A stretch of DNA of 54,845 nt from Exiguobacterium undae DSM 14481 (GTDB lineage Bacteria > Bacillota > Bacilli > Exiguobacteriales > Exiguobacteriaceae). A model generated the notes under the pieces. The model saw nothing but the letters and a program-made list of their open reading frames with translations, did not search any database and was not told the origin of the DNA. How positions within the stretch are numbered: position 1 is the stretch's first letter; each line of letters opens with the position of its first letter. The stretch covers positions 3,071,282 through 3,126,126 of the forward strand of contig NZ_KK211187.1 of assembly GCF_000620805.1 (NCBI RefSeq), given 5' to 3'. The translations under genes and the position numbers were made by a program. Below are positions 7,073 through 18,255 of this stretch, one piece after another.

Positions 7073-7890
7073 AAGCGGTTCACCAAGTCTCTTTCATCTA
7101 GTATCGTGTCCGCGTAAGTAAGACCACGTGCTGAAAGTTGTTCCTGCACCCGGACGACAAACGGAACATCTAGTCCAATCTGCTCAAGAAACGCGGATTG
7201 TGCAAACACCTCTTGCGGTGTTCCTTCTAATACGATTTGACCCGCATCCATGACAATCACACGACTGGCCCGTAAGACTTCGTCGAGTTCATGTGTGATG
7301 GCAACAACGGCCATCGGATGTTGTTCATATAATTCCTGGACGGTCGACATAACCTCAGATCGTGCAATCGGATCAAGCATCGATGTTGCTTCATCGAGCA
7401 CGAGAACATCAGGGCGCATCGCAAGCGCCGAGGCGATTGCGACACGCTGCTTCTGTCCGCCGGATAGTTGATGGGGTTCCCGATCAACAAAATCCGTAAG
7501 GCCAACGCGCGCTAGACTGTCGTCGATACGACGAACCATTTCCTCGCGTGACACACCCCAATTTTCAAGGGCAAATGCCACGTCGTCGCGCACGGTCGTG
7601 CCAACAAATTGATTATCCGGATTTTGAAAGACGATTCCGATTGCGCGGCGCATCTCCCATAGTTGCTCCGGCACTGCACTCGAGAATGTCTCGTTGACAG
7701 TGACCGTTCCTTGTTCAGGAAGCAACAATCCGTTAAACAACTTTGTCAGCGTTGATTTTCCAGAGCCGTTGTGTCCAACGATCGCGACCCATTCCTGCGA
7801 ATGAATCGAAAGAGAGACATCGCGTAAGGCTGGTTGTTCTTGTTCCGGGTAACGGTATGTCACCTGTTCCAGCTCAATCAGCTTTGTCAT
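7060..7890 (-). CDS. ecfA1: ECF transporter ATPase A1
   Basis: 276 residues. Walker A GHNGSGKST is at 39-47, with signature LSGGQKQRVAIASAL and Walker B VLVLDEATSMLDP. A DEATSMLDP box in place of DEPT is typical of EcfA1. It is the first gene of the ECF unit. GGAGGAG lies 5-6 bp before the ATG. The rplQ terminator stands upstream, and I see no convincing promoter in the 96-bp gap, so transcription may partly read through from the alpha operon. Confidence 0.96.
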   Translation of the reverse strand: MTKLIELEQVTYRYPEQEQPALRDVSLSIHSQEWVAIVGHNGSGKSTLTKLFNGLLLPEQGTVTVNETFSSAVPEQLWEMRRAIGIVFQNPDNQFVGTTVRDDVAFALENWGVSREEMVRRIDDSLARVGLTDFVDREPHQLSGGQKQRVAIASALAMRPDVLVLDEATSMLDPIARSEVMSTVQELYEQHPMAVVAITHELDEVLRASRVIVMDAGQIVLEGTPQEVFAQSAFLEQIGLDVPFVVRVQEQLSARGLTYADTILDERDLVNRLCQS

Positions 7891-7933
7891 GTCTGCTCCT
7901 CCTTCATCAAATCAAAATAATTTCATTTGTAAC

Positions 7934-7967
7934 AAAAGGGCAGAAGCGAGTTACGCACTGCCCTTTT
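7934..7967 (-). terminator. Terminator after rplQ
   Basis: A perfect 10-bp stem AAAAGGGCAG/CTGCCCTTTT with a 14-nt loop, ending in four T on the minus strand. It marks the end of the S10-spc-alpha supercluster. The short T tract suggests it may be leaky. Confidence 0.8.
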
Positions 7968-7986
7968 TATCCGAATCATTTAAAAA

Positions 7987-8358
7987 TTAAACGAGTTCGA
8001 TGATGACCATTTCTGCGCCGTCACCACGACGTGGTCCCATTTTCATGATACGTGTGTAACCACCTTGACGCTCAGCAAAACGTGGAGCAACATCAGCAAA
8101 CAACTTTTGGATTGCATCTTGTGTTTTACCAGCTTCGTTTTGACCAGCAGCTTCGCGACGAACGAACGATGCAACTTGACGACGAGCGTGGAGATCACCG
8201 CGTTTACCTAAAGTGATGAGTTTCTCAACGACTGGACGAAGTTCCTTCGCTTTTTGTTCTGTAGTTTGGATACGCTCATTGATGATGAGATCAGTCGCAA
8301 GGTCACGCAAAAGTGCCTTACGTTGTGAGCTTGTACGGCCTAATTTCGAGTATGCCAT
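7987..8358 (-). CDS. rplQ: Ribosomal protein L17 (bL17)
   Basis: 123 residues starting [20 protein letters not shown], the usual L17 N terminus. An ATG eight codons earlier is in frame but has no ribosome site, whereas GGAGGG is 8 bp before the chosen ATG at 8358. L17 lies near the exit tunnel of the 50S subunit. It is the last gene of the alpha operon, right after rpoA. Confidence 0.97.
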   Translation of the reverse strand: MAYSKLGRTSSQRKALLRDLATDLIINERIQTTEQKAKELRPVVEKLITLGKRGDLHARRQVASFVRREAAGQNEAGKTQDAIQKLFADVAPRFAERQGGYTRIMKMGPRRGDGAEMVIIELV

Positions 8359-8391
8359 GGATGGATTCCCTCCTTCGTGCAATTAATAGTT

Positions 8392-9336
8392 TTAGTCTTC
8401 TTTACGTAGGCCCAGTCCGAGTTCATCGAGTTTCGCTTGAACTTCTTCGAGTGATTTACGTCCGAGGTTACGAACTTTCATCATCTCGTCTTCGCTCTTG
8501 TTCGCGAGTTCTTGAACCGTATTGATGCCGGCACGTTTCAAACAGTTGTACGAACGAACTGAAAGATCGAGTTCTTCGATCGTCATTTCAAGTACTTTTT
8601 CTTTTTGATCTTCTTCCTTTTCGACCATGATTTCGGCATGGAGCGCTTCGTCCGTAAGACCAACAAAGATGTTTAAGTGTTCTGTCATGATTTTTGCACC
8701 GAGTGACACTGCTTCTTCAGGGCGGATTGAACCGTCCGTCCAAACATCAAGCGTCAATTTATCGAAGCTCGCATCTTGACCAACACGTGTTTTTTCAACT
8801 TGATAGTTTACACGTTGAATTGGCGTGTAAATCGAATCAATTGGGATTACACCGATTGGCATATCGTCCCGTTTGTTATCTTCAGCCTGAACGTAACCAC
8901 GGCCACGACGAGCTGTCAGACGCATATGAAGTGATGCACCTTCTGCAAGTGTTGCGATGTGCAGTTCTGGGTTGAGGATTTCGACGTCGCTGTCATGCGT
9001 AATGTTCGCAGCAGTAACAACGCCAGCGCCTTGAATATCGATCTCAAGTGTTTTCTCTTCTTCCGAGTAAACTTTGAGGGCGAGTTTCTTGAGGTTCAAG
9101 ATGATTTGGGTAACGTCTTCTACAACGCCATCAATCGTCGAGAACTCATGAAGAACGCCATCGATTTGGACTGCAGTGACTGCAGCACCCGGAAGTGAAG
9201 ATAATAGGATACGACGCAATGAGTTACCAAGCGTTGTACCGAATCCACGCTCAAGCGGTTCTACCACGAATTTACCAAACGTAGCGTTGTCGCTTAATTC
9301 GACCGTTTCAATCTTCGGCTTTTCGATTTCGATCAT
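8392..9336 (-). CDS. rpoA: RNA polymerase alpha subunit
   Basis: 314 residues from MIEIEKPKI, chosen over an ATG 17 codons upstream because GAGGGG precedes it. Residues 1-230 form the dimerising N-terminal domain ([20 protein letters not shown]). After an acidic linker comes the C-terminal domain, which binds UP elements and activators, with [12 protein letters not shown] and [10 protein letters not shown]. The length equals that of B. subtilis alpha. Confidence 0.98.
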   Translation of the reverse strand: MIEIEKPKIETVELSDNATFGKFVVEPLERGFGTTLGNSLRRILLSSLPGAAVTAVQIDGVLHEFSTIDGVVEDVTQIILNLKKLALKVYSEEEKTLEIDIQGAGVVTAANITHDSDVEILNPELHIATLAEGASLHMRLTARRGRGYVQAEDNKRDDMPIGVIPIDSIYTPIQRVNYQVEKTRVGQDASFDKLTLDVWTDGSIRPEEAVSLGAKIMTEHLNIFVGLTDEALHAEIMVEKEEDQKEKVLEMTIEELDLSVRSYNCLKRAGINTVQELANKSEDEMMKVRNLGRKSLEEVQAKLDELGLGLRKED

Positions 9337-9473
9337 CTGAACCCCTCCTTGAATATCGTCATGTTGGCCATCGCGTTCAATCGCCAACCGTCTTGTGCAC
9401 GTTTCTACTGCCTTGCTTGGTCATACGATCAACAAAAGTCTACTCGAATTCCCGCTTTGCAGTACAAGACGGG

Positions 9474-9869
9474 TTACACGCGACGACGTTTTGGAGGGCG
9501 GCAACCGTTGTGTGGAACTGGAGTTACGTCACGGATCGCTGTTACTTCAAGACCGATTGCTTGGAGCGCACGGATTGCAGCTTCACGACCTGCACCAGGA
9601 CCTTTAACGTTAACTTCTACAGTACGCATACCGTTATCCATTGCTGTTTTCGCAGCAGTTTCAGAAGCGAGTTGCGCAGCAAATGGAGTTGATTTACGTG
9701 AGCCTTTGAAGCCCATGTTTCCTGCAGTTGCCCAAGAGATTGCATTCCCTTGCATGTCAGTGATCGTAACGATTGTGTTGTTGAATGTTGAACGGATATG
9801 CACGATACCAGATTCAATATTCTTTTTGACTTTACGTTTACTACGAACATTCTGTTTACGTTTTGCCAT
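9474..9869 (-). CDS. rpsK: Ribosomal protein S11 (uS11)
   Basis: 131 residues. [15 protein letters not shown], the glycine-rich [14 protein letters not shown] and the terminal [12 protein letters not shown] are all S11 hallmarks. It binds the 30S platform near the 3' end of 16S rRNA and the mRNA exit. It lies between rpsM and rpoA in alpha-operon order. The 137-bp gap before rpoA holds only the rpoA ribosome site and no clear hairpin terminator. Confidence 0.98.
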   Translation of the reverse strand: MAKRKQNVRSKRKVKKNIESGIVHIRSTFNNTIVTITDMQGNAISWATAGNMGFKGSRKSTPFAAQLASETAAKTAMDNGMRTVEVNVKGPGAGREAAIRALQAIGLEVTAIRDVTPVPHNGCRPPKRRRV

Positions 9870-9885
9870 CTTAGTTTACCCTCCC

Positions 9886-10251
9886 TTACTTCTTCTTGTT
9901 CGCTACTGTACGGCGTGGGCCTTTACGAGTACGCGAGTTGTTTTTAGTGTTTTGACCACGAACTGGAAGACCACGACGGTGACGAACACCACGGTAGCAA
10001 CCGATTTCGATCAAACGTTTGATGTTGAGTGAGATTTCACGACGAAGGTCACCCTCAACTTTTACTTTATCTAATCCATCACGGAGTTGGTTGAGTTGTT
10101 CTTCAGTCAATTCACGAGTACGAGTATCTTCAGAGATACCAGCTTCTTTCAAGACTTTCTGAGCAGTCGTTTTACCAACACCATAGATGTAAGTGAGTGA
10201 GATAACGATGCGTTTCTCACGTGGAATATCTACACCAGCAATACGTGCCAT
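9886..10251 (-). CDS. rpsM: Ribosomal protein S13 (uS13)
   Basis: 121 residues starting [20 protein letters not shown], with the helix-two-turn-helix segment and the basic tail [20 protein letters not shown] that reaches the P-site tRNA. S13 forms the head-to-50S bridges. It follows rpmJ with a GGAGG site and precedes rpsK by 16 bp. Confidence 0.98.
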   Translation of the reverse strand: MARIAGVDIPREKRIVISLTYIYGVGKTTAQKVLKEAGISEDTRTRELTEEQLNQLRDGLDKVKVEGDLRREISLNIKRLIEIGCYRGVRHRRGLPVRGQNTKNNSRTRKGPRRTVANKKK

Positions 10252-10271
10252 GTGTGCACCTCCTTGTTTAA

Positions 10272-10418
<147 letters not shown>

Positions 10419-10637
10419 TTATTTGAAACGGTATGTGATCCGTCCGCGAGTCAAGTCGTATGGTGACAACTCAACTGTTACTTTATCTCCTGGCAGGATC
10501 CGAATGAAGTGCATCCGAATTTTCCCTGAGACGTGCGCGAGGACCGTGTGGCCGTTTTCTAACTCCACCTTAAACATCGCGTTTGGAAGCGGTTCGATAA
10601 CCGTACCTTCCACTTCGATTACATCTTGTTTCGCCAT
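10419..10637 (-). CDS. infA: Translation initiation factor IF-1
   Basis: 72 residues starting [20 protein letters not shown], a single S1-like OB fold that fills the A site of the 30S subunit during initiation. The ATG at 10637 is preferred over the TTG just before it, because it gives the standard 72-residue length. AAAGGGG lies upstream. The 150 bp between map and this gene hold a broken KOW-like reading frame. Confidence 0.98.
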   Translation of the reverse strand: MAKQDVIEVEGTVIEPLPNAMFKVELENGHTVLAHVSGKIRMHFIRILPGDKVTVELSPYDLTRGRITYRFK

Positions 10638-10640
10638 CAA

Positions 10641-10791
10641 TTATACCCCTTTCTCTATAAAGTTGATTGGGAGCCCAGACGATTTGTAGCGCTTAGGGGC
10701 TTTCTACAGTAGCCGTGAGAGAATCATCGGTCACAAACACGAGTGGATAGCGGCTTATAGAAAGGTGACACCAATAACGCGCACAGCTCAC
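10641..10791 (-). pseudogene. Possible frameshifted KOW-domain gene remnant
   Basis: Many Bacilli have a short KOW (L14e-like) gene between map and infA. Here a GTG at 10791 overlaps the map stop and opens a 32-codon frame containing YPLVFVTDDSLTATVESP, which stops at 10693-10695. A shift of one base at that stop continues as KRYKSSGLPINFIEKGV and ends 3 bp before the infA ATG. The joined reading resembles the VWIADG...RPKKKN end of the family. A third segment (VRVIGVTF) lies in the first frame further upstream. No single frame is intact. It may be a decayed gene, a sequencing error, or chance. Confidence 0.4.
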
Positions 10792-11539
10792 TCTGCATCG
10801 ACCGTTAAGATCTCGTAGCCTTCGTCTGTGATGGCGATGGTGTGCTCAAAGTGGGCGCACATGCTACCGTCCACTGTCACTACCGTCCAATTGTCCGATA
10901 GCGTGCGAACATAGCGTTTCCCGACATTCACCATTGGCTCAATCGCCAAGGTCATGCCGGTTTTCAGGCGCGGCCCTTTCCCCGGTGGTCCATAATGTGG
11001 AATTTGCGGATCTTCATGCAAATTTTGTCCCACGCCGTGGCCCACATATTCGCGGACTACAGAAAAATTCGCAGCTTCAACATGTGACTGAATCGCATGC
11101 GAAATATCTGTCAGGTGCACGCCGGCTTTGGCGCGCTCCAATCCTTTATACAGAGATTCTTCAGTTACGTCAAGTAACCGCTTCGTCTCTTCAGAGATTG
11201 TACCTACCGGATATGTCCAGGCTGAATCTCCGTGATATCCGTTATACTCCGCCCCGATATCAATCGAGATGATGTCTCCATCGTGGAGTACGCGGTCACC
11301 CGGAATACCATGGACAAGTTCTTCATTTACCGACGCACAGATGCTGCCAGTAAACCCATTATAACCTTTAAACGATGGTGTTGCCCCTTGACTTCGAATA
11401 TACCGTTCAGCAATCGCATCGAGTTGCCCCGTTGTGATCCCTGGACGAATATGAGCTTTCAACTCTTTATGCGTCCGGGCGACGATTTGTCCCGCCTTCC
11501 GCATAATATCGATTTCACGCGGCGCTTTCGTAATGATCA

Positions 11540-11540
<1 letters not shown>
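10788..11540 (-). CDS. map: Methionine aminopeptidase, type I
   Basis: 250 residues. The five metal ligands are in place: Asp94 and Asp105 ([16 protein letters not shown]), His168 (GHGVGQ), Glu201 (AIEPM) and Glu232 (FEHT). It removes the initiator methionine from nascent proteins. The ATG overlaps the adk stop by one base (TAATG), implying coupling. The length and the absence of an N-terminal extension fit the bacterial type Ia enzyme. Confidence 0.97.
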
Positions 11541-12259
<719 letters not shown>

Positions 12260-13549
12260 TTATCGGATAAAGCCTTTGTAGTGTCGTTTAACCAGTTGAC
12301 TTTCAATCTGTTTCATCGTCTCAAGACCTACACCGATGACGATCAACAAGCTTGTTCCACCAATCTGCACCGAGTTCGGTAAACCAGCGAACTTAATAAA
12401 GAACGTTGGTGTTATCGCGATGACAGCAAGGAAGAGTGAACCGAAGAATGTCAGACGGTATAGGATCTTCGTGATGTATTGTTCCGTTTGCTTACCAGGA
12501 CGAATACCAGGAATGTATCCGCCTTGTTTTTGAAGGTTCTCTGCCATTTGTTCCGGATTGACCTGAACGAATGTATAGAAGTACGAAAATGCGATGATGA
12601 GCGCTACATAAATCGACATACCGATTGGACTCGTATAGTCGAAAATGTCACGGATCTTCGTCGCGTTCTCCGGACTTGCAAAGAAACTTGCAACCGTTGG
12701 TGGAGTCACCATAAACGATACAGCGAAGATAACTGGGATAACACCAGCAGCGTTAAGCTTGATCGGCAAGTGTGTCGATTGGCCGCCGACTGGTGCACGG
12801 TTCACCGTACGCTTGGCGTACTGAATCGGAATCTTCCGTGCAGCTTGCTGCACATAGATGACACCGACGATGACCGCGATGATGATTAAAAGCAACAGTA
12901 CGATATAAAGCACATTGACAAACAAAGCATCCCCTGCATTTTGGAGCTTTGTTTCATAGATCTGACGGAATGCGTTCGGGAAGCTCGCGACGATCCCAGC
13001 GAAGATGATCATTGATATCCCGTTACCAATGCCCTTCTCCGTGATGAGTTCACCGAGGAACATCAAGAATGCGGTACCCGCCGTCAAAACAAGTGCAATC
13101 ATCACGTACGTCCAGGTGCCAAAATCTTCATTGACAAGACCTGGGTAGATACGGTTAAATCCAAGCGCGATTCCAAACGCTTGGACTAAGCCGAGTACGA
13201 TCGTTCCATAGCGCGTTACCGTTGCTAACTTCTTACGGCCCGCCTCTCCTTGTTTTGCCCATTCGGCAAACTTTGGAACAACGTCCATCTGTAAGAGTTG
13301 GACAACGATCGAGGCCGTGATATACGGCATGATTCCCATCGCAAAGAGTGAGAAATTCTGCAAAGCATTCCCGCCGAAGGAGTTCAAGAAGCCAAGAATA
13401 CCATTCTCGTCAATCTTGAATACTTCAGTGTTTACCATTGGGACTGGGATATGTGCACCGATACGGAACACGATAATCAGAGCCAAGGTAAAGAGAATGC
13501 GCCGACGGATGTCGGCTACGCGCCACATATTGGAGATCGCTTGAAACAT
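12260..13549 (-). CDS. secY: Protein translocase subunit SecY
   Basis: 429 residues with ten predicted membrane helices. The start [18 protein letters not shown] and the segments FRIGAHIPVP and GIRPGKQTEQYI are conserved SecY features. With SecE (39352-39522 in this window) it forms the protein-conducting channel. Its ATG overlaps the rplO stop (TAATG), and a GAGGTGAT site lies inside rplO. Confidence 0.98.
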   Translation of the reverse strand: MFQAISNMWRVADIRRRILFTLALIIVFRIGAHIPVPMVNTEVFKIDENGILGFLNSFGGNALQNFSLFAMGIMPYITASIVVQLLQMDVVPKFAEWAKQGEAGRKKLATVTRYGTIVLGLVQAFGIALGFNRIYPGLVNEDFGTWTYVMIALVLTAGTAFLMFLGELITEKGIGNGISMIIFAGIVASFPNAFRQIYETKLQNAGDALFVNVLYIVLLLLIIIAVIVGVIYVQQAARKIPIQYAKRTVNRAPVGGQSTHLPIKLNAAGVIPVIFAVSFMVTPPTVASFFASPENATKIRDIFDYTSPIGMSIYVALIIAFSYFYTFVQVNPEQMAENLQKQGGYIPGIRPGKQTEQYITKILYRLTFFGSLFLAVIAITPTFFIKFAGLPNSVQIGGTSLLIVIGVGLETMKQIESQLVKRHYKGFIR

Positions 13550-13989
13550 TAGATCACCTCAACCGTACCGCCGGCAGCTTCGATCGCTTGCTTCGCAGCT
13601 TCGGAGAACTTGTGAGCTTTTACTGTCAGTTTCTTTTCAATCTTACCGTTAGAAAGGATCTTCACGCCATCCTTCATACCTTTGACTGCGCGAGTCTCGA
13701 TAAGAAGTTCTGGTGTTACTTCCGTTCCATCTTCAAAACGGTTAAGTGTGTCAAGGTTGATAACCGCGAACTCTTTACGAGTTGGGTTGTTGAAGCCGCG
13801 TTTTGGTAAACGACGGAAAAGTGGGTTTTGTCCACCTTCGAAACCTGGACGAACACCACCGCCTGAACGAGCTTTTTGACCTTTGTGACCACGGCCAGAA
13901 GTCTTACCGTTACCAGAAGACATACCGCGACCTACACGGTTGCGTTCTGAACGTGAACCAGCAGCTGGTTTCAATTCATGGAGTTTCAT
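13549..13989 (-). CDS. rplO: Ribosomal protein L15 (uL15)
   Basis: 146 residues from [12 protein letters not shown], with the glycine/arginine-rich extension [20 protein letters not shown] that threads through 23S rRNA. The ATG at 13989 has GAGGAGG upstream; the ATG six codons before lies in that ribosome site and is rejected. Coupled to secY by a one-base overlap. Confidence 0.97.
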
Positions 13990-14025
13990 AGTGGGGCACC
14001 TCCTCATAAAATTATATCGAACGTA

Positions 14026-14211
14026 TTACTCTTGAATTTCTTTTACTGTCAATAAGTGTGACACGTGGTTAATCATCCCACGCATAGCAGCGTTGTCAGG
14101 TACGACAACAGTTTGGTGCATCTTACGGAGACCAAGCGTACGAGTAGTAACGCGTTGGTTCTCCGGACGACCGATCATGCTGCGTGTGAGGGTAACTGCG
14201 AGTTTCGCCAT
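14026..14211 (-). CDS. rpmD: Ribosomal protein L30 (uL30)
   Basis: 61 residues. [20 protein letters not shown] and [10 protein letters not shown] are typical of the bacterial L30, one of the smallest 50S proteins. It lies between rpsE and rplO, as in all spc operons of Bacilli. Confidence 0.97.
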   Translation of the reverse strand: MAKLAVTLTRSMIGRPENQRVTTRTLGLRKMHQTVVVPDNAAMRGMINHVSHLLTVKEIQE

Positions 14212-14229
14212 CTGTATTCCCTCCCTTTC

Positions 14230-14730
14230 TTAACCGCGAAGTTCTTCGACGGTTTTACCGCGGAGTTTCGCAACGTCTTCAGCACGTTTAAGTGAAGTGA
14301 GACCTTTAACAGTCGCACGAACCATGTTGATTGGAGTGCTTGATCCAAGTGATTTCGAAAGAATGTCGTTGATTCCCGCTAATTCGAGAACCGCACGAAC
14401 TGGGCCACCAGCGATGACTCCAGTACCTTCAGAAGCAGGTTTCAAGAAGACGTGACCTGCACCGAAAATTCCGTTGATTTCGTGTGGAATTGTAGTGTTA
14501 ACGATTGGAACGTTAACCATGTTTTTCTTTGCATCTTCGATTGCTTTACGGATCGCTTCAGGCACTTCCTGAGCTTTACCCGTACCGAAACCTACGTGAC
14601 CATTCTTGTCACCTACGACGACGAGTGCAGCAAAACGGAAGCGACGGCCACCTTTTACTACTTTCGCGACGCGGTTTACAGTAACAACGCGTTCTTCGAG
14701 TTGATCCATGTTAATTTCTAACTGGCGCAT
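14230..14730 (-). CDS. rpsE: Ribosomal protein S5 (uS5)
   Basis: 166 residues from [20 protein letters not shown], chosen because GGAGGG precedes the ATG at 14730; an in-frame ATG 15 codons earlier has no such site. The N-terminal double-stranded-RNA-binding domain includes [19 protein letters not shown], the loop tied to spectinomycin resistance, with no obvious resistance change seen. S5 acts in translational accuracy at the mRNA entry channel. Confidence 0.97.
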   Translation of the reverse strand: MRQLEINMDQLEERVVTVNRVAKVVKGGRRFRFAALVVVGDKNGHVGFGTGKAQEVPEAIRKAIEDAKKNMVNVPIVNTTIPHEINGIFGAGHVFLKPASEGTGVIAGGPVRAVLELAGINDILSKSLGSSTPINMVRATVKGLTSLKRAEDVAKLRGKTVEELRG

Positions 14731-14752
14731 GTAGAGGTTCCCTCCTTTTCTA

Positions 14753-15103
14753 TTAGAATTTGAGACCAGCTTCACGAGCTGCTTCAGCTACTGCTTTAAT
14801 ACGTCCATGATAGAGATATCCTCCACGGTCGAAAACGACTGTTTCAATACCTTTTTCAAGAGCGCGTTCAGCTGCAAGCTTACCAACTGCTGATGCAGCG
14901 TCAGTCGTGTTGCCTTTTTCAAGGTCGAGTGATGATGCAGATGCGAGTGTTGCATGTGTTGCATCGTCAATGACTTGTACGTAAATGTTCTTGTTCGAAC
15001 GGAATACATTCAAGCGTGGACGAGCTGCAGTCCCGATGATTGTACGACGTACACGACCATGACGCTTTTTACGCGTAGCATTTTTGTTTGCCTTTGAGAT
15101 CAT
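14753..15103 (-). CDS. rplR: Ribosomal protein L18 (uL18)
   Basis: 116 residues, starting [19 protein letters not shown] and ending [18 protein letters not shown]...GLKF, the conserved L18 C terminus. It binds 5S rRNA in the central protuberance together with L5. It is slightly shorter than the 120-residue Bacillus form because of a small deletion in the central loop. AAAGGAG precedes the ATG. Confidence 0.97.
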   Translation of the reverse strand: MISKANKNATRKKRHGRVRRTIIGTAARPRLNVFRSNKNIYVQVIDDATHATLASASSLDLEKGNTTDAASAVGKLAAERALEKGIETVVFDRGGYLYHGRIKAVAEAAREAGLKF

Positions 15104-15140
15104 TTATGCCACTCCTTTCCGGTCAATTCGTATCAACGAA

Positions 15141-15677
15141 TTACTTACCTGTTTTACCTTCTTTACGACGAACGACTTCATCACTGTAACGAATTCCTTT
15201 ACCTTTGTACGGCTCAGGCTGACGGTACGAACGGATCAATGCAGCAACGTGTCCAACACGCTCTTTGTTGATTCCGCGGACGATGATTTGCGTATTCGTA
15301 GGAACTTCGACTTCAATGCCTTGTTCCGGAGTGTACTCGATTGGGTGTGAATAACCGAGGTTGAGTACGATTTTGTTACCTTGCTTTTGAGCACGGTAAC
15401 CAACACCTTGGATATCGAGTGTCTTAGCGAAACCGTTGTTTACACCTTCGACCATGTTCGCGATAAGCGCACGAGTCGTTCCGTGGATTGTACGGTTAGC
15501 TTTCTCGTCGTTTGGACGAGTGACAGTCAATTCATTACCTTCTACGTTGATAGCCATTGTCGGGTTGAACTCACGAGTAAGTTCACCTTTAGGACCTTTT
15601 ACCGTAACTGTGCTGTTTTCAACTGTTACTGTAACGCCTGCTGGGATAACGACTGGCTTTTTACCAATACGTGACAT
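15141..15677 (-). CDS. rplF: Ribosomal protein L6 (uL6)
   Basis: 178 residues, starting [17 protein letters not shown], with two tandem alpha/beta repeats. The second ends in the conserved [23 protein letters not shown]6 sits near the sarcin-ricin loop and the elongation-factor site. It lies between rpsH and rplR in spc order. Confidence 0.98.
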   Translation of the reverse strand: MSRIGKKPVVIPAGVTVTVENSTVTVKGPKGELTREFNPTMAINVEGNELTVTRPNDEKANRTIHGTTRALIANMVEGVNNGFAKTLDIQGVGYRAQKQGNKIVLNLGYSHPIEYTPEQGIEVEVPTNTQIIVRGINKERVGHVAALIRSYRQPEPYKGKGIRYSDEVVRRKEGKTGK

Positions 15678-15708
15678 TTAAGACACCTCCGTTCTTTTTA
15701 TGCGTGAA

Positions 15709-16107
15709 TTACCAGATGTATGCGATCACTTCGCCGCCGACTTTTTGTTGGCGAGCTTCTTTGTCTGTCATAACACCTTTAGATGTTGAAACGATAGCGA
15801 TTCCGAGACCACCGAGTACTTTCGGGATTTCATCAGCTTTCGCGTAAACGCGAAGACCTGGTTTCGAGATACGTTTGAGTCCAGTGATGACGCGTTCGTT
15901 GCTTGCGCCGTACTTAAGGAATACGCGGAGCGTACCTTGTTTGCTGTCCTCGAGATATTCAACATCGCGGATGAAACCTTCACGTTTGAGGATTTCAGCG
16001 ACTTCACGTTTGATTGTAGAAGCTGGCATTTCCAACTTCTCATGGCGAACCATGTTTGCATTACGAATGCGTGTAAGCATATCTGCAATCGGATCTGTCA
16101 TAACCAT
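15709..16107 (-). CDS. rpsH: Ribosomal protein S8 (uS8)
   Basis: 132 residues with [20 protein letters not shown] and the C-terminal [18 protein letters not shown] motif that binds helix 21 of 16S rRNA. Two ATGs lie close together. The first (16107) is 8 bp after GGAGG and is preferred. In E. coli S8 represses the spc operon; I see no matching site here. Confidence 0.98.
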   Translation of the reverse strand: MVMTDPIADMLTRIRNANMVRHEKLEMPASTIKREVAEILKREGFIRDVEYLEDSKQGTLRVFLKYGASNERVITGLKRISKPGLRVYAKADEIPKVLGGLGIAIVSTSKGVMTDKEARQQKVGGEVIAYIW

Positions 16108-16138
16108 GCGATGTACCTCCTTTCACAACTTTAATGAA

Positions 16139-16408
16139 TTACCAGCTTGCTTTTTTAACACCAGGGATTTGACCTTTATGAGCAAGATCACGGAACTTAA
16201 TACGGCTGATACCGAATTTACCAATGTAACCGTGTGGACGGCCAGTGATACTGCAACGGTTGTGTAAACGAACCGCTGAAGAGTTACGTGGGAGTTTGCT
16301 CAAGCCGATGTAGTCGCCTTGTGCTTTCAATTCTGCGCGTTGTTCAGCGTAGCGCTCTACGAGTGCTTGGCGTTTTACTTCACGTGCGATCATTGATTTC
16401 TTAGCCAT
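16139..16408 (-). CDS. rpsN: Ribosomal protein S14, zinc-free long form
   Basis: 89 residues starting [14 protein letters not shown] and ending in [21 protein letters not shown]. The short 61-residue S14 found in the spc operon of B. subtilis has four zinc-binding cysteines. This protein has a single cysteine (Cys52 in [17 protein letters not shown]) and therefore belongs to the zinc-independent (C-) type, which in B. subtilis is encoded elsewhere as a zinc-starvation backup. Here it occupies the main spc locus, between rplE and rpsH, and is likely the sole or principal S14. Confidence 0.96.
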   Translation of the reverse strand: MAKKSMIAREVKRQALVERYAEQRAELKAQGDYIGLSKLPRNSSAVRLHNRCSITGRPHGYIGKFGISRIKFRDLAHKGQIPGVKKASW

Positions 16409-16422
16409 GTTGTCGACCTCCC

Positions 16423-16962
16423 TTATTTTTGGAATGGCATGCCGAGTGCAGTGAGAAGCTCACGTGACTCTTCATCCGTATTTGCAGTTGTAACGATAAC
16501 GATGTCCATACCACGGACTTTCGATACGCGATCGTAGTCGATCTCTGGGAAGATCAATTGTTCCTTCACGCCTAGCGTGTAGTTACCACGGCCATCGAAT
16601 GATTTCTTCGATACACCACGGAAGTCACGTACACGTGGAAGTGACACGTTGATCAACTTGTCGAGGAACTCATACATGCGCTCTCCACGAAGTGTTACCT
16701 TCGCGCCGATTGGCATACCTTCACGAAGTTTGAAACCAGCGATTGATTTCTTAGCTTTCGTGATGAGTGGCTTCTGACCAGTGAGGAGCTGAAGCTCTTC
16801 GACTGCCATGTCAAGTGCTTTCGTGTTCGTAACAGCGTCACCAACACCCATGTTGATTACGATCTTATCGACTTTCGGCGCTTGCATTACAGAAGTATAG
16901 TTGAATTTCTCCATCATTACTTTGACGATTTCGTCTTGGTATTTAGCTTTTAAACGGTTCAT
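16423..16962 (-). CDS. rplE: Ribosomal protein L5 (uL5)
   Basis: 179 residues with [31 protein letters not shown] and [20 protein letters not shown], all typical of L5. It binds 5S rRNA and contacts the P-site tRNA. It lies between rplX and rpsN. AAGGAGGT is found about 10 bp before the ATG. Confidence 0.98.
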   Translation of the reverse strand: MNRLKAKYQDEIVKVMMEKFNYTSVMQAPKVDKIVINMGVGDAVTNTKALDMAVEELQLLTGQKPLITKAKKSIAGFKLREGMPIGAKVTLRGERMYEFLDKLINVSLPRVRDFRGVSKKSFDGRGNYTLGVKEQLIFPEIDYDRVSKVRGMDIVIVTTANTDEESRELLTALGMPFQK

Positions 16963-16993
16963 CAGAAAGTGGACCTCCTTTCTTTAAATCTTC

Positions 16994-17305
16994 TTATTTA
17001 TCTAAAGCTTCGCCCGATTTTTTAGCGATACGTACTTTCTTGCCGTCAACCACAGTGAAACCAACGCGTGTTGGGTTTCCTGTCTTAGGGTCGATGAGCA
17101 TAACGTTCGATACGTGAATCGGTGCTTCTTTCTCGACAATTCCGCCTTGCGGGTTGAGTTGAGAAGGTTTTGAGTGTTTTTTGATCATATTAACGCCTTC
17201 GACGATAATGCGATCTTTTTTAGGCATAGCAGTAAGGACAACACCTTGTTTGCCTTTATCTTTACCAGTCATAACCTGAACTTTATCACCTTTTTTGACA
17301 TGCAT
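16994..17305 (-). CDS. rplX: Ribosomal protein L24 (uL24)
   Basis: 103 residues. A KOW motif ([20 protein letters not shown]) opens the protein, followed by [21 protein letters not shown]24 initiates 50S assembly near the tunnel exit. It lies between rplN and rplE with an AGGAGG site. Confidence 0.98.
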   Translation of the reverse strand: MHVKKGDKVQVMTGKDKGKQGVVLTAMPKKDRIIVEGVNMIKKHSKPSQLNPQGGIVEKEAPIHVSNVMLIDPKTGNPTRVGFTVVDGKKVRIAKKSGEALDK

Positions 17306-17339
17306 CGTTAGAGCACCTCCTTGTAGGAATTCTTTGGAA

Positions 17340-17732
<393 letters not shown>

Positions 17733-17756
17733 TTATTCACCCGAACTAATTAGAGT

Positions 17757-18020
17757 TTAGATGATTACTGCTTTTTCGACGACTTCTACGAGACGGAAAC
17801 GTTTGTCCTTAGAAAGTGGACGTGTTTCTTGAATGCGTACAACATCACCGATTTTAGCTGTGTTGCTTTCATCATGCGTTTTATACTTCTTCGAGTAGTT
17901 TACGCGTTTGCCGTAGAGCTTGTGCTTTACTTTTGTCTCAACTGAAACAACGATCGTTTTATCCATTTTGTCAGATACGACGCGTCCAGTTAATACTTTG
18001 CGGTTGTTAGTGCGTTCCAT
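17757..18020 (-). CDS. rpsQ: Ribosomal protein S17 (uS17)
   Basis: 87 residues with [19 protein letters not shown] and [20 protein letters not shown], an OB-fold protein that stabilises the 5' domain of 16S rRNA early in assembly. It follows rpmC by 31 bp. Confidence 0.98.
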   Translation of the reverse strand: MERTNNRKVLTGRVVSDKMDKTIVVSVETKVKHKLYGKRVNYSKKYKTHDESNTAKIGDVVRIQETRPLSKDKRFRLVEVVEKAVII

Positions 18021-18051
18021 TGAGTGTTCCTCCTCTCAGAATCCGAGTGAA

Positions 18052-18255
18052 TTATGCGTTGTTGATGCCGAGTTCGCGTTCACGAAGAACGGTTTTCGCG
18101 CGTGCAATCGACTTGCGCACTTCACGGATACGAGCAGGGTTCTCAAGCTGACCAGTCGCGAGTTGGAAACGAAGGTTGAACAACTCTTCTTTCCACGAAC
18201 CGACTTTACCGTTGAGCTCTTCTGTAGTTTGCTGACGGAGATCAGTTGCTTTCAT
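18052..18255 (-). CDS. rpmC: Ribosomal protein L29 (uL29)
   Basis: 67 residues from [14 protein letters not shown], with [20 protein letters not shown], a near-invariant L29 segment. The chosen ATG at 18255 overlaps the end of rplP by 14 bp with a GGTGGTGAT site; a longer start eight codons earlier lacks one. L29 borders the tunnel exit, where trigger factor and SRP dock. Confidence 0.96.
   Translation of the reverse strand: MKATDLRQQTTEELNGKVGSWKEELFNLRFQLATGQLENPARIREVRKSIARAKTVLRERELGINNA

Noticed and set aside
9349-10032. A 227-codon open frame on the plus strand
   Set aside because: It lies antisense to rpoA, rpsK and rpsM, has no ribosome site, and gives a composition typical of a shadow frame.
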